NCBI RefSeq assembly: GCF_902771435.1
Contig: NZ_CACXXB010000008.1
Location: 1-64,000, forward strand
Source of the DNA: an uncultured Methanobrevibacter sp.
GTDB lineage: Archaea; Methanobacteriota; Methanobacteria; Methanobacteriales; Methanobacteriaceae
Direction: 5' to 3'
DNA: 64,000 nt
Shown here: positions 1 through 7,800 of the stretch, piece after piece
Numbering within the stretch: position 1 is the stretch's first letter
Layout of the letters: every line of letters begins with the position of its first letter
Translations under genes and position numbers: made by a program
Notes under the pieces: generated by a model
Database searches by the model: none
The model's input: only the letters and a program-made list of their open reading frames with translations
What the model was told of the DNA's origin: nothing

Positions 1-183
1 AGCAGAAACGACACGGCTTTTAATGGTAGACGATGATATTTAATTGAGGACATTAAAAGAAGCGGTGAAACGGCCATTCCGTAGGATGCAAGAGCAAAGT
101 TGCCGATGACAACCTGTAAGAGGCAAGGTAGCACGCTAAGATGAATGCTGTTAAACAGAAGGTGGGTTACTCTTAACAGGCCA
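1..183 (+). ncRNA. rnpB: RNase P RNA, 3' part (5' end lies outside the window)
   Basis: Catalytic RNA of ribonuclease P, which removes 5' leaders from pre-tRNAs. The visible part holds the conserved blocks of the family in order: AGAGCAAA followed by GCCGATG at 91-107, AGATGAATG at 139-147 and the ACAGAA-N3-GG-TTAC block at 155-170, which forms one strand of helix P4 in known RNase P RNAs. The 5' half, including the other P4 strand, is upstream of base 1. The exact 3' end is not certain; it is placed near 183 because the sequence turns AT-rich there. The last part of the gene (161-199) is repeated at 587-625, described separately. Confidence 0.85.
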
Positions 184-199
184 TGAATATTAATTATTT
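161..199 (+). repeat. Direct repeat, copy 1 (3' end of rnpB)
   Basis: These 39 bases, beginning GGTGGGTTACTCTTAACAGG, recur at 587-625 with a single difference (G at 185, A at 611). Copy 1 is the genuine 3' end of the RNase P RNA gene plus about 16 AT-rich bases. Repeats of the 3' end of an RNA gene are a classic sign of site-specific integration, but no integrase gene is visible. Confidence 0.9.
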
Positions 200-208
200 C
201 TTATTTTT

Positions 209-460
209 TCACAATCTTTTAAAAACTTGTAATTTTTGTGATTTATCGTGGTAACTATTTGGATTTTGTAGGCAATCAGAAGTTCTTGCAGGTTCAAATT
301 GACTGCAACTATCCGTTGGATTAGTGTGTCCATTACCTAAATGACAAATAACGCCATCTGCAGCACCTTTTAATTGTATATTAGCTTGCCAATGCACACA
401 ATTAAGACAAACTCTATCTGGGTTCAATTCTGAAATATTAATTCCATCAATTTCATACAT
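209..460 (-). CDS. Small Cys-containing protein of unknown function
   Basis: A protein of about 83 residues, not recognised. It holds a CxxC pair (CLNC) near residue 20 and two further cysteines about 18 and 31 residues later, spaced as in small proteins that bind zinc or an Fe-S cluster; metal binding is inference. The ATG at 460 is preferred over the in-frame GTG at 469 because a GTGGT purine-rich stretch lies at a suitable distance before it. The gene runs against rnpB and is the only gene between the two 39-bp copies of the rnpB 3' end, so it may be cargo or remnant of an inserted segment. No signal peptide or membrane segment is seen. Confidence 0.6.
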   Translation of the reverse strand: MYEIDGINISELNPDRVCLNCVHWQANIQLKGAADGVICHLGNGHTNPTDSCSQFEPARTSDCLQNPNSYHDKSQKLQVFKRL

Positions 461-568
461 TTTAACCACTTTTTCTAATTAATTTTATTTTGCATTAATC
501 CTTTAATATTTTTCTTTTTTAAATTTTAAATGTCAAAAATTGAGGTTGGATTTGCTTATTTTTGATAG

Positions 569-596
569 GTAACCCACCAGATTTTTGGTGGGTTAC
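569..596. repeat. Perfect 10-bp inverted repeat
   Basis: GTAACCCACC (569-578) and GGTGGGTTAC (587-596) are perfect complements separated by 8 bases. The right arm is the start of the second copy of the rnpB 3' end. It is not followed by a T tract in either direction, so it is not an obvious terminator. Confidence 0.8.
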
Positions 597-625
597 TCTT
601 AACAGGCCATAAATATTAATTATTT
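587..625 (+). repeat. Direct repeat, copy 2 (duplicate of rnpB 3' end)
   Basis: A 38-of-39 match to 161-199. The upstream conserved blocks of RNase P RNA are missing here, so this is only a fragment of the gene. Together with copy 1 it brackets a 387-base segment with one small minus-strand gene, the layout expected of attL/attR around a decayed integrated element. Confidence 0.85.
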
Positions 626-706
626 TAGTTTGTTTTTTGAAATTTAGTTCATACTTAAAAAAAAATTAAAAAAGATTTTTAGATATTTAATCTAAAAATC
701 ATATAT

Positions 707-1294
707 TTACTTGTTTTCGATAGGGCCAATACTGTTAATAATGCCGTCTATTTCCGGAGTGTATAAACTAGCAGTCTTATTATTTGTGAAAATAAGTAAT
801 TTATTTTCTTTTCCATCTTTGATGAATGTAACTGCTCTGAAATGGTCAACAGGGTCATCGAAAGGTGCTGCAATCTCTGGTGGGAATGTTATTGTTGCGG
901 AATCACTTCCTTCAACTACTGTTGGTGCAGTTAAATTTTTGAGTTTGTCACAATGTGCTGCAAAATCATATACTTTATATCCGTTTATTGTTTTGTTTGT
1001 TACGTTTTCATATCCCGCATCTTTACCATATTCTTTAACAGCGCCAAAGAATTCCTGTTCAAATTTCTCATCTGAGTGTCTTTGTGCGGTAAATGATATA
1101 TTTATGTCTTTTCCGGTTGCAACTATCTTTTTGTCGTCAAGGGAATATGTACCTGGTATTTTAACCTGTGCACCGTCCCCTTCCAGATATTGGTCGCCTG
1201 ATAAAAAATCAAACAATCCTGCACTCACAGCATTTAAACAGCTAAATACTGCCAAAACTACTATAGCCAATGCAATTATTTTTTTGATATCCAT
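707..1294 (-). CDS. Exported protein of unknown function
   Basis: A 195-residue protein with a clear N-terminal signal peptide (Lys-rich start, hydrophobic core at about 6-20, cleavage expected after SAG/AVSA near 25). The mature part is hydrophilic with several N-glycosylation-type Asn-X-Ser/Thr sites, ending in a segment that speaks of a compact beta-rich domain (the 'FTNNKT...IINSIG' type ending seen in small exported proteins of Methanobrevibacter). Start ATG is preceded on the minus strand by GGGAG at good distance. Single gene, transcribed away from the M50 protease. The long + strand reading frame over the same stretch is a shadow: it lacks a ribosome site and this frame has the signal peptide. 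Function unknown. Confidence 0.8.
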   Translation of the reverse strand: MDIKKIIALAIVVLAVFSCLNAVSAGLFDFLSGDQYLEGDGAQVKIPGTYSLDDKKIVATGKDINISFTAQRHSDEKFEQEFFGAVKEYGKDAGYENVTNKTINGYKVYDFAAHCDKLKNLTAPTVVEGSDSATITFPPEIAAPFDDPVDHFRAVTFIKDGKENKLLIFTNNKTASLYTPEIDGIINSIGPIENK

Positions 1295-1603
1295 TTTAAT
1301 CTCCCTTTATTTTTTTAATAAATGTTTTTTTTTCTTTTATTTTGGGCAGTAAGCTATGAAGACAATTTTAACAGTCATGTTAAAAAAATATGTCATTAGC
1401 AAACTAAAATGCCCTATAATCAAGTCTTTATGAATATTTGTATATATAATTTACTAAACTGGAACCAATTGAGGTATAATTTACATAAATGCTGATTTTT
1501 CAATAAATGATTTTGAAATATTATGTAAACTATTCAAAATTTTTTTGCTTGATGCAAGGTTTTAAAGAAAAAAATTTAAATGTGAAACTAGATATTAATA
1601 TTC
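1295..1603. other. Intergenic region between divergent genes
   Basis: About 310 AT-rich bases between the exported protein (minus) and the M50 protease (plus). It should carry both promoters. Candidate TATA stretches such as TATATATAA near 1441-1449 are visible, but none can be assigned firmly. No RNA gene or repeat was recognised. Small open frames here look non-coding. Confidence 0.5.
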
Positions 1604-2245
1604 ATGTTGATATACACAAAGAAAGAACTACGGGATTTAATAATTGCATTTATTGTGCTTACAATCTGTTTTTCAATAGCAACCGCTGGATTTAACACCC
1701 ATAGAATCCTTTCACTTTTGCCTATTATTATTATTGGTGTGGTAATGGGATCTGTATCACATGAGCTCGGACACAAATATATTGCAACTAAATATAGTTG
1801 TGATGCTGAGTTTAAATTGTGGCCTCTTGGATTAGCAATAGCATTTGTTACATCATTTTTCGGTTTTGTATTTGCATCCCCTGGTACAATTCAGATTCAT
1901 CCGGAAAATCGCAGTGATGAAATAAACGGCAGAATTTTAATTGCCGGACCAATGACTAATATGGCACTTGCGTTAGTATTTATAGCTATTGCGGCTTTAA
2001 TATATCCTTTAAGATTTTACTCAAATATTATTAATTTAATATATTTAATTTGTGTTGTCGGATATTCTGTCAATAGCTTTTTAGCGACATTCAACCTGTT
2101 TCCTCTTTACAGCTTAGACGGAACCAAAGTTTTAAAGTGGAGCGCCAAAATTTGGTTTATTGCTATTGCAATTGCAGGAATCATGATGCTGGGGTCTATT
2201 TTTATAGGCGCTGAACACATGATCCAAATACTCATGGGATTGTAA
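1604..2245 (+). CDS. Site-2 protease family (M50) membrane metallopeptidase
   Basis: A 213-residue intramembrane zinc metalloprotease. The HELGH zinc-binding/catalytic motif is at about residues 53-57 at the edge of a membrane segment, and the third zinc ligand motif of the family, N-x-x-P-x-x-x-LDG (NLFPLYSLDG), is near 164-173. Around five to six hydrophobic segments are visible and there is no PDZ or CBS domain, so this is the short, minimal form common in archaea. Natural substrate unknown; the family cleaves membrane-bound regulators or signal-peptide remnants. The ATG at 1604 has no clear Shine-Dalgarno sequence, so a leaderless or weakly initiated message is likely. Confidence 0.85.
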   Translation: MLIYTKKELRDLIIAFIVLTICFSIATAGFNTHRILSLLPIIIIGVVMGSVSHELGHKYIATKYSCDAEFKLWPLGLAIAFVTSFFGFVFASPGTIQIHPENRSDEINGRILIAGPMTNMALALVFIAIAALIYPLRFYSNIINLIYLICVVGYSVNSFLATFNLFPLYSLDGTKVLKWSAKIWFIAIAIAGIMMLGSIFIGAEHMIQILMGL

Positions 2246-2417
2246 ATCACAGATTTTTGTCATATTGTCCAAATGATGCCCTAAATATTATTATTATTTC
2301 AGTTCGTTGTGTTATTGTCCAAATTTCAAAAGATTTAATAAGGACTCCAATAATATAATTATTAGTATTAAATATTTCGACTTGATAGTTGTTTTGTAAT
2401 TAAAAGGAGGTTTGCCA

Positions 2418-2747
2418 ATGAGTGAACTTACATGTGATGATGTTTTGGAATATCAGGATCTTTTAAAATTGGCACCGCTATTCATATTGAAAAGGATGGC
2501 CAGAAAAAGATCCAATTTAGTAAAAAAGTTTGAATCACAAGTTAAAGACTATATTGAAAACATGGATAGTCGTCATCAGGAAAAACTACATATTCTGTTG
2601 AACAGCAATATTGATGATTTGCAGACTTTAATGGATGAGGCTTACAGAAAAACAAATAATAAGCAATTTAAGATATTGGCGGATTCGAAAAATAAAGAAT
2701 TTATCAATATCAATATTGAAGAATTAAAAAAATTAGTTAACTTTTAA
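2418..2747 (+). CDS. Small helical protein of unknown function
   Basis: A 109-residue soluble, charged protein predicted to be almost wholly helical, with Lys/Glu-rich heptad-like stretches in residues 25-75. Not recognised; it looks like a conserved Methanobrevibacter hypothetical. The ATG at 2418 is chosen over the in-frame TTG at 2412 because GGAGG at 2406-2410 sits 7 bases before the ATG but only 1 base before the TTG. Its stop overlaps the stop of the convergent dihydrouridine synthase gene by 4 bases (2744-2747). Confidence 0.7.
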   Translation: MSELTCDDVLEYQDLLKLAPLFILKRMARKRSNLVKKFESQVKDYIENMDSRHQEKLHILLNSNIDDLQTLMDEAYRKTNNKQFKILADSKNKEFININIEELKKLVNF

Positions 2748-3739
2748 TCGTTTTTTCTATGTTGCCTATATGATGTAAGATACTCATCTAATAGGCTGAA
2801 CAATTCTTCTTTAGTGTTTGCTTTAAAAATTCTCGGTTTGATTTCAAAGCTTCCCGGAAGATTTTTCAGATAATAGGCGGCATGACTTCTCATTTCGGGA
2901 ATTGCTACTTCTTCACCTTTAAGGTCAATCAGTAACTCGGCATGTTTTTTTGCCATACTTATTTTTTCTTCGGCGCCCACTCTTTCAGGCTCTTTTCCAT
3001 CTTCCAGATATTCGATGCACTGTTTAACAAGCCAAGGATTTCCCCTGATTGCCCTACCAATCATTATTGCATCGCATCCTGTTTCATCAAGCATTCTTTT
3101 CGCATCGTAACATGTCCAGATATCGCCATTGCCTATAACTGGTATTGAAACTTCTTCTTTTACTTGTTTTATCAGTGACCAATCTGCCGGCGTGTCGTAT
3201 CTGTCTTCTCGGGTACGCGGGTGTACGGTTATTGCTGATGCACCTGCATCCTCAACTATTTTTGCCATTTCAAGTGCATTAATACTGTTTTTACTCCATC
3301 CACTTCTGATTTTCACAGTAACTGGAATTGGCACGGTATCTACAACTGCCCTAACTATTTCTTCTGCCTTTGTAGGATTTTTTAAAAGGGCACTTCCTGC
3401 CTTGCTTTTAACAGCAACTTTTTTTACAGGACATCCCATGTTAATGTCAATAATGTCCGGCTTCATGTTTTCATGAATGAATTTTGAAGCTATTTTAAAG
3501 GATTCTGCTTCCGCTCCAAAAATCTGCTGGGAAATCGGCCGTTCTTCTTCGGTCATGTAAAGCATTTCTTTTGTCTTGTAATTGTCATACATTATGGCTT
3601 TGTCTGAAACCATCTCTGTTTCAATCAGCCCGCAGCCCATGGATTTAACTATCCTTCTGAATGCAGAATCACATATTCCAGCCATTGGGGCCAAAACAAC
3701 CTGGTTATCGATTTTTACATTGCCGATTTTCCATTTCAT
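2744..3739 (-). CDS. tRNA-dihydrouridine synthase (Dus family)
   Basis: FMN- and NADPH-dependent enzyme that reduces uridines in tRNA D-loops to dihydrouridine. The 331 residues fit the family length. Visible: the N-terminal 'LAPMAGICDSAFR' FMN-binding start, the substrate-handling Cys in 'DINMGCPVKKV' near residue 100, 'TVKIRSGW', 'ITVHPRTRED', and 'IPVIGNGDIW' with 'DAIMIGRAIRGNPWLV' for phosphate binding, all in TIM-barrel order. It resembles bacterial DusB/NifR3 more than the eukaryotic forms. Monocistronic, convergent with the small helical gene. Confident in family; which uridine it modifies cannot be said. Confidence 0.9.
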   Translation of the reverse strand: MKWKIGNVKIDNQVVLAPMAGICDSAFRRIVKSMGCGLIETEMVSDKAIMYDNYKTKEMLYMTEEERPISQQIFGAEAESFKIASKFIHENMKPDIIDINMGCPVKKVAVKSKAGSALLKNPTKAEEIVRAVVDTVPIPVTVKIRSGWSKNSINALEMAKIVEDAGASAITVHPRTREDRYDTPADWSLIKQVKEEVSIPVIGNGDIWTCYDAKRMLDETGCDAIMIGRAIRGNPWLVKQCIEYLEDGKEPERVGAEEKISMAKKHAELLIDLKGEEVAIPEMRSHAAYYLKNLPGSFEIKPRIFKANTKEELFSLLDEYLTSYRQHRKND

Positions 3740-3812
3740 AAATACACTTCAATAGATTAAATTAAAAATAGGTTGGTTATTTTTCGAATAAAATAAAAAA
3801 ATGTATGGACTA

Positions 3813-4664
3813 TCATTTAAATAGTCCATCAAACAATCCTTTAACGGAATTTGTATCAACAGTGGTGTTGTTAAACATGCCTGACACTTCTGAAGTGTAG
3901 TTGTTTATGTCTCCTTGCACATTTTGTATTTGCTCAATACTTGTTGCAAGGTTTTCCACATCACTGTTTGTAATGTTAATATTGTTAACAACTGTGTAAT
4001 TATTGATAATATTTACAATAGTTTGGTGATCTGTAACATTTTCTTCTTTTACTGTTTCTTTCACGTCATCAACTAAATCTGATAATTCGTCAGCACTGAC
4101 ATTTGAATTTTCAACAATTTCCGCTTGTGTGTAGATTTCGTTGTTTGCTGCTTCTTTTACAGGTTCTGGAATTTCAACATTTGTAATCTCTTCATAGGAA
4201 TTCATTATTCCTGCAAGGGCTGATTCGCCGGTTGCAGTTATTGGACTTGTTACATAAACATGTCCTGCGGTGATTCCTGCGGATTTCAATGCTGAAATGT
4301 ACATGTCTCCGGTTATTGTGGTAATTTTGGATTTGTCCACACTAACTTCAAGATTGTCATTTTCATTTAAATCAACGAGTGCTGATGAAAATATTTGGTC
4401 TGAACCGTAAGTTTTACCAGTTATTGAAGTTGAAATCTTATTTACTTGATCAGCAGTAATTATTTTTGATTTTATGTTGTGCATGTCAACGTGTGCTTGC
4501 TGTACAAAAAAGTCATCTACAATATTCTTATAATCTGCATTGTGGTGAGTTGTTTCACCATAAGTTATCACTACTTGGTTATCATTGGTTGAAAAGCCTG
4601 CTGGGATAACCATTCCGACTAAGATTATAGATAATATAATCATACCTATCATACTCTTTTGCAT
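3813..4664 (-). CDS. DUF1002 family exported protein
   Basis: A 283-residue secreted protein: signal peptide (hydrophobic core about residues 5-20), then a DUF1002 domain. The hallmark segment 'VTSPITATGESALAGIMNSYE' begins near residue 138 (only its first part is quoted as evidence here: VTSPITATGESALAG). The C-terminal third is Asn/Val-rich and repetitive and looks like an extended wall-spanning or coiled stalk. DUF1002 function is unknown. The gene is divergent from the exported CobN-like chelatase gene, 225 bases apart, so the two may be co-regulated (inference). Confidence 0.8.
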   Translation of the reverse strand: MQKSMIGMIILSIILVGMVIPAGFSTNDNQVVITYGETTHHNADYKNIVDDFFVQQAHVDMHNIKSKIITADQVNKISTSITGKTYGSDQIFSSALVDLNENDNLEVSVDKSKITTITGDMYISALKSAGITAGHVYVTSPITATGESALAGIMNSYEEITNVEIPEPVKEAANNEIYTQAEIVENSNVSADELSDLVDDVKETVKEENVTDHQTIVNIINNYTVVNNINITNSDVENLATSIEQIQNVQGDINNYTSEVSGMFNNTTVDTNSVKGLFDGLFK

Positions 4665-4841
4665 ATTATCACCTCAATATAATAGCAAATTTTATTTGTA
4701 CATTTAAGTATTTAAATGTATATTATTTGAAGTTGTAGTTTTTCTTAAATTTACATAAATTCAGCAACTTTTATATGTTTTCAAATTAAATTTAAACTTA
4801 TAGTAAATAATTATTACTATTACTTTATAACTAATCAGTTA

Positions 4842-4859
4842 AAAGGAGGTGAAAATACG
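4842..4859 (+). promoter_or_regulatory. Strong ribosome binding site followed by ACG
   Basis: AAAGGAGGTGA (4842-4851) is a near-perfect Shine-Dalgarno sequence. The in-frame codon at the right spacing is ACG at 4857-4859, not ATG. Reading on from it gives TAKLNNQIIFALMM, which would complete a textbook signal peptide with a positive N-region. The first ordinary start codons, TTG at 4890 and ATG at 4893, lie about 40 bases away. Confidence 0.7.
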
Positions 4860-4889
4860 GCAAAGCTTAATAATCAAATAATATTTGCA

Positions 4890-7800
4890 TTGATGATTTC
4901 TATATTGCTTCTGGTATCTGTAGGTTGTGTATTTGCAGAAACCAACGAGACAATATCTGGAGTTGCTAAAAATACTACTGCTGTGACGCACGATGTGGTT
5001 TTGACGTCAAGTGCTGATAATCAGATATTGGCAGCCAACGACAATGTCATTAATATTAACGTAAAGGATTCATACATCAAGAACAGTAGCACTTGGGATG
5101 AAGATGGTATTAACCTAGCTGGGGCTACCGTCAAGGTCTTTGATTCCAATAATAAATTGGTTTCAACACAAATTACCGATTCAAACGGTAATGCAGTGAT
5201 TAAAAATCTGGGTTCAAAGGTTTACTCACTTGAAGTTTCCTATTCAACTTATGAACCTATAAAATTGACTGATTTGGACTTCACTAAAAAGAGCGGAACC
5301 TTGAAGATTAATGATGTGATTTTCGTTCCCGACATATTGCTGCTTGTGGATTACAATTCTCACAACGAGAAGGTCGACATATTGATGAACATGTCAAAAA
5401 GGGTAGCTTACATAAGCACTACAGATTTTGACAAGTCCAGAGCATGGTTAGTTGAATATGCCAAGTTCATGCATATTGACATGTTTTCAGAATCCGCATA
5501 CAGCGTTCTTACAGGACAATACTTAAAAGAACTTTTGGCAAAATCTCCAGCTAATGCGAATTATAATGTAGCGTATACGTTCAGTGTCTTTTCACAGCAA
5601 ATATTGAACAACACTGGTTTGCATATAGTAGGTGCTTCTCCAAAGAACAATACCTACGATACAATTGAAAATACCTACATAGGTTCTTATTTCCAGGCTA
5701 GAGATATTGAAGAGTCAGATATTCTGCAGAGCAATATGAAAAATTATTTTGATTATGTTCGTTATTTGATTAATCCTTCAAAATATTCTAATCCAACTCT
5801 TGATGAGAATAATGCTCCGCTAATGTCACCGGAATGTGGTTTTTATCATCCTGATTTGGGAATGTATACACTTGTTCCCGAAGGAGTTCTGATTAATTCA
5901 TGGATTCGTGAAAATCCTGGTTACACTCACAGTTCCGATGGTAGTTTAAACTGGATGACCGAAAACTATGTGGAATGGTTGACTAGGGTATTGGATCCGA
6001 CAGCATTGTTCAAAAAGTTTGAAAGTGATTATATCGCTAAGTTTCATCCTGATAAATCTTTCATAGCAATCGCTTCTTATTACGGTGGTGAAGAGGTATC
6101 CGATGCATTGATTAGAGGTTATGAGGCAAACGGCAGACCTGCATTCAATGTATTTAAAACTGGTACCCAGCCTCCAATGTCTTCAATTTTAAATAAGATA
6201 GCTAATCTTTCAACTGTTGGAATATCTGCCATAAATTCATTATGCAGCTGGTCATTGGATTATGCCAACGGTACTGCAGAACCTGATTTGACAGATATTG
6301 ATTTGCATGTTTTAAAAGGAATCGTTGAGATTTCAGAATACAGTTACAACAGCGAATTGGGACCTCAAGTTGAATGGACATATATGGTTACCTATCCAAG
6401 TTTCGAGGGTGTATTCGGTCAGGTCGCATTGTCTTGGGTTGACAGTTTGGGAAAATCCCATGTTATTCAGGACGGTGTGGATAAGATGGTTCAGTTAAAC
6501 TGTAAATGGGCCGATTTGCATGATTTGAATAATTCTGATAAAAAGGTAGCCGTAATGCTTTATAATTACCCTCCAGGTAAAGCTGAGATAGGTGCATCTT
6601 ATTTGGATGTATTTTACAGTGCTTATGAGTTGCTTGTCCAGTTATATATTCAGGGCTATGATATTGGCGGGTCTGTAGAGTATTTGAATTACTACAATAA
6701 TACCTATGAAATACTTATCAATTCAACTACCGGCTACAAAATCAATGGAACTATTGCAAATTTCATTTCATTATATAATTTGACTCAAATCATATTTGAC
6801 ATGAACAACAAGGGTTCATGGGCAAGCGGTCTGCTTGAAAAATATGTAGAAGAAAACTGGGATACATTAATGAAGCATCATCAACTGATATCCCTTGAAG
6901 ATTTCGAATATCTGACTTCAGACATTAGGGATAAGTTGTACAATGATCTTATGAGTTATTGGGGAGACAATTTGGGTCCTGCAATGGTATATAAGAACAA
7001 ATACATTGTAATTCCAGGGGTCTGGTTCGGTAATGTGTTCATTACTTTCCAACCAAGTAGAGGTTGGGAGGAAGTTCAGGACTATCACAGTTTGGTAATT
7101 CCTCCTCACCAGCAATATGTGTCATTTTATAAATGGATGGAAAAAACTGCAAAAATTAATGCTATTGTGAGTATGGGAACTCACGGAACTTTGGAATGGT
7201 TGCCGGGTATTAACCTTGGTGCATTTCCTGGGGACTGGACTTTTGAATTGTCCCTGATTCCAACAGTATATCCATACATTGTATCAAACCCTGGTGAAGC
7301 TATGGTTGCTAGAGATAGAAGTTCCGCTTTACTGATTACTCACATGACTCCTGCAATGGTATCATCTGAGTTATATGGTAACTATACCACATTGAAAAAC
7401 TATATCAATTACTATAAGGAGCAATTGAGCTTAAATGTAACTTCCAATGCGGAAGCATATAAGAACATGATTTTGGAATTGGCTCCTGAATTAGGTTTCA
7501 GAAATCTCTCAAGCAATGAGACCTTCCAGGATTGGATTGATGAATTGCACCATTATCTGGATGATATGGAAGACGATTTCAATACATTCGGTCTTCATAC
7601 TCTTGGTAAGATATTGGCAGGATATGAATTGACCGAAGAGGTTGTCACAATTGTCACTTCCCAAACAAAAATCTATGATCAGTTGATAGAATTCCTGTAT
7701 CCTAAATTGGCTGGTTTGAGTTTCTATAAGGACATGCAAAAGGATTTCAGGTATACTAATGAAGTTGAAAAGATTACTTCCTTCTTAAAAGACTATGTTT

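Noticed and set aside
711-1352. Plus-strand open frame of 213 codons
   Set aside because: It lies opposite the 195-residue exported protein, which has a signal peptide and a ribosome site; the plus frame has neither and shows no recognisable domain.
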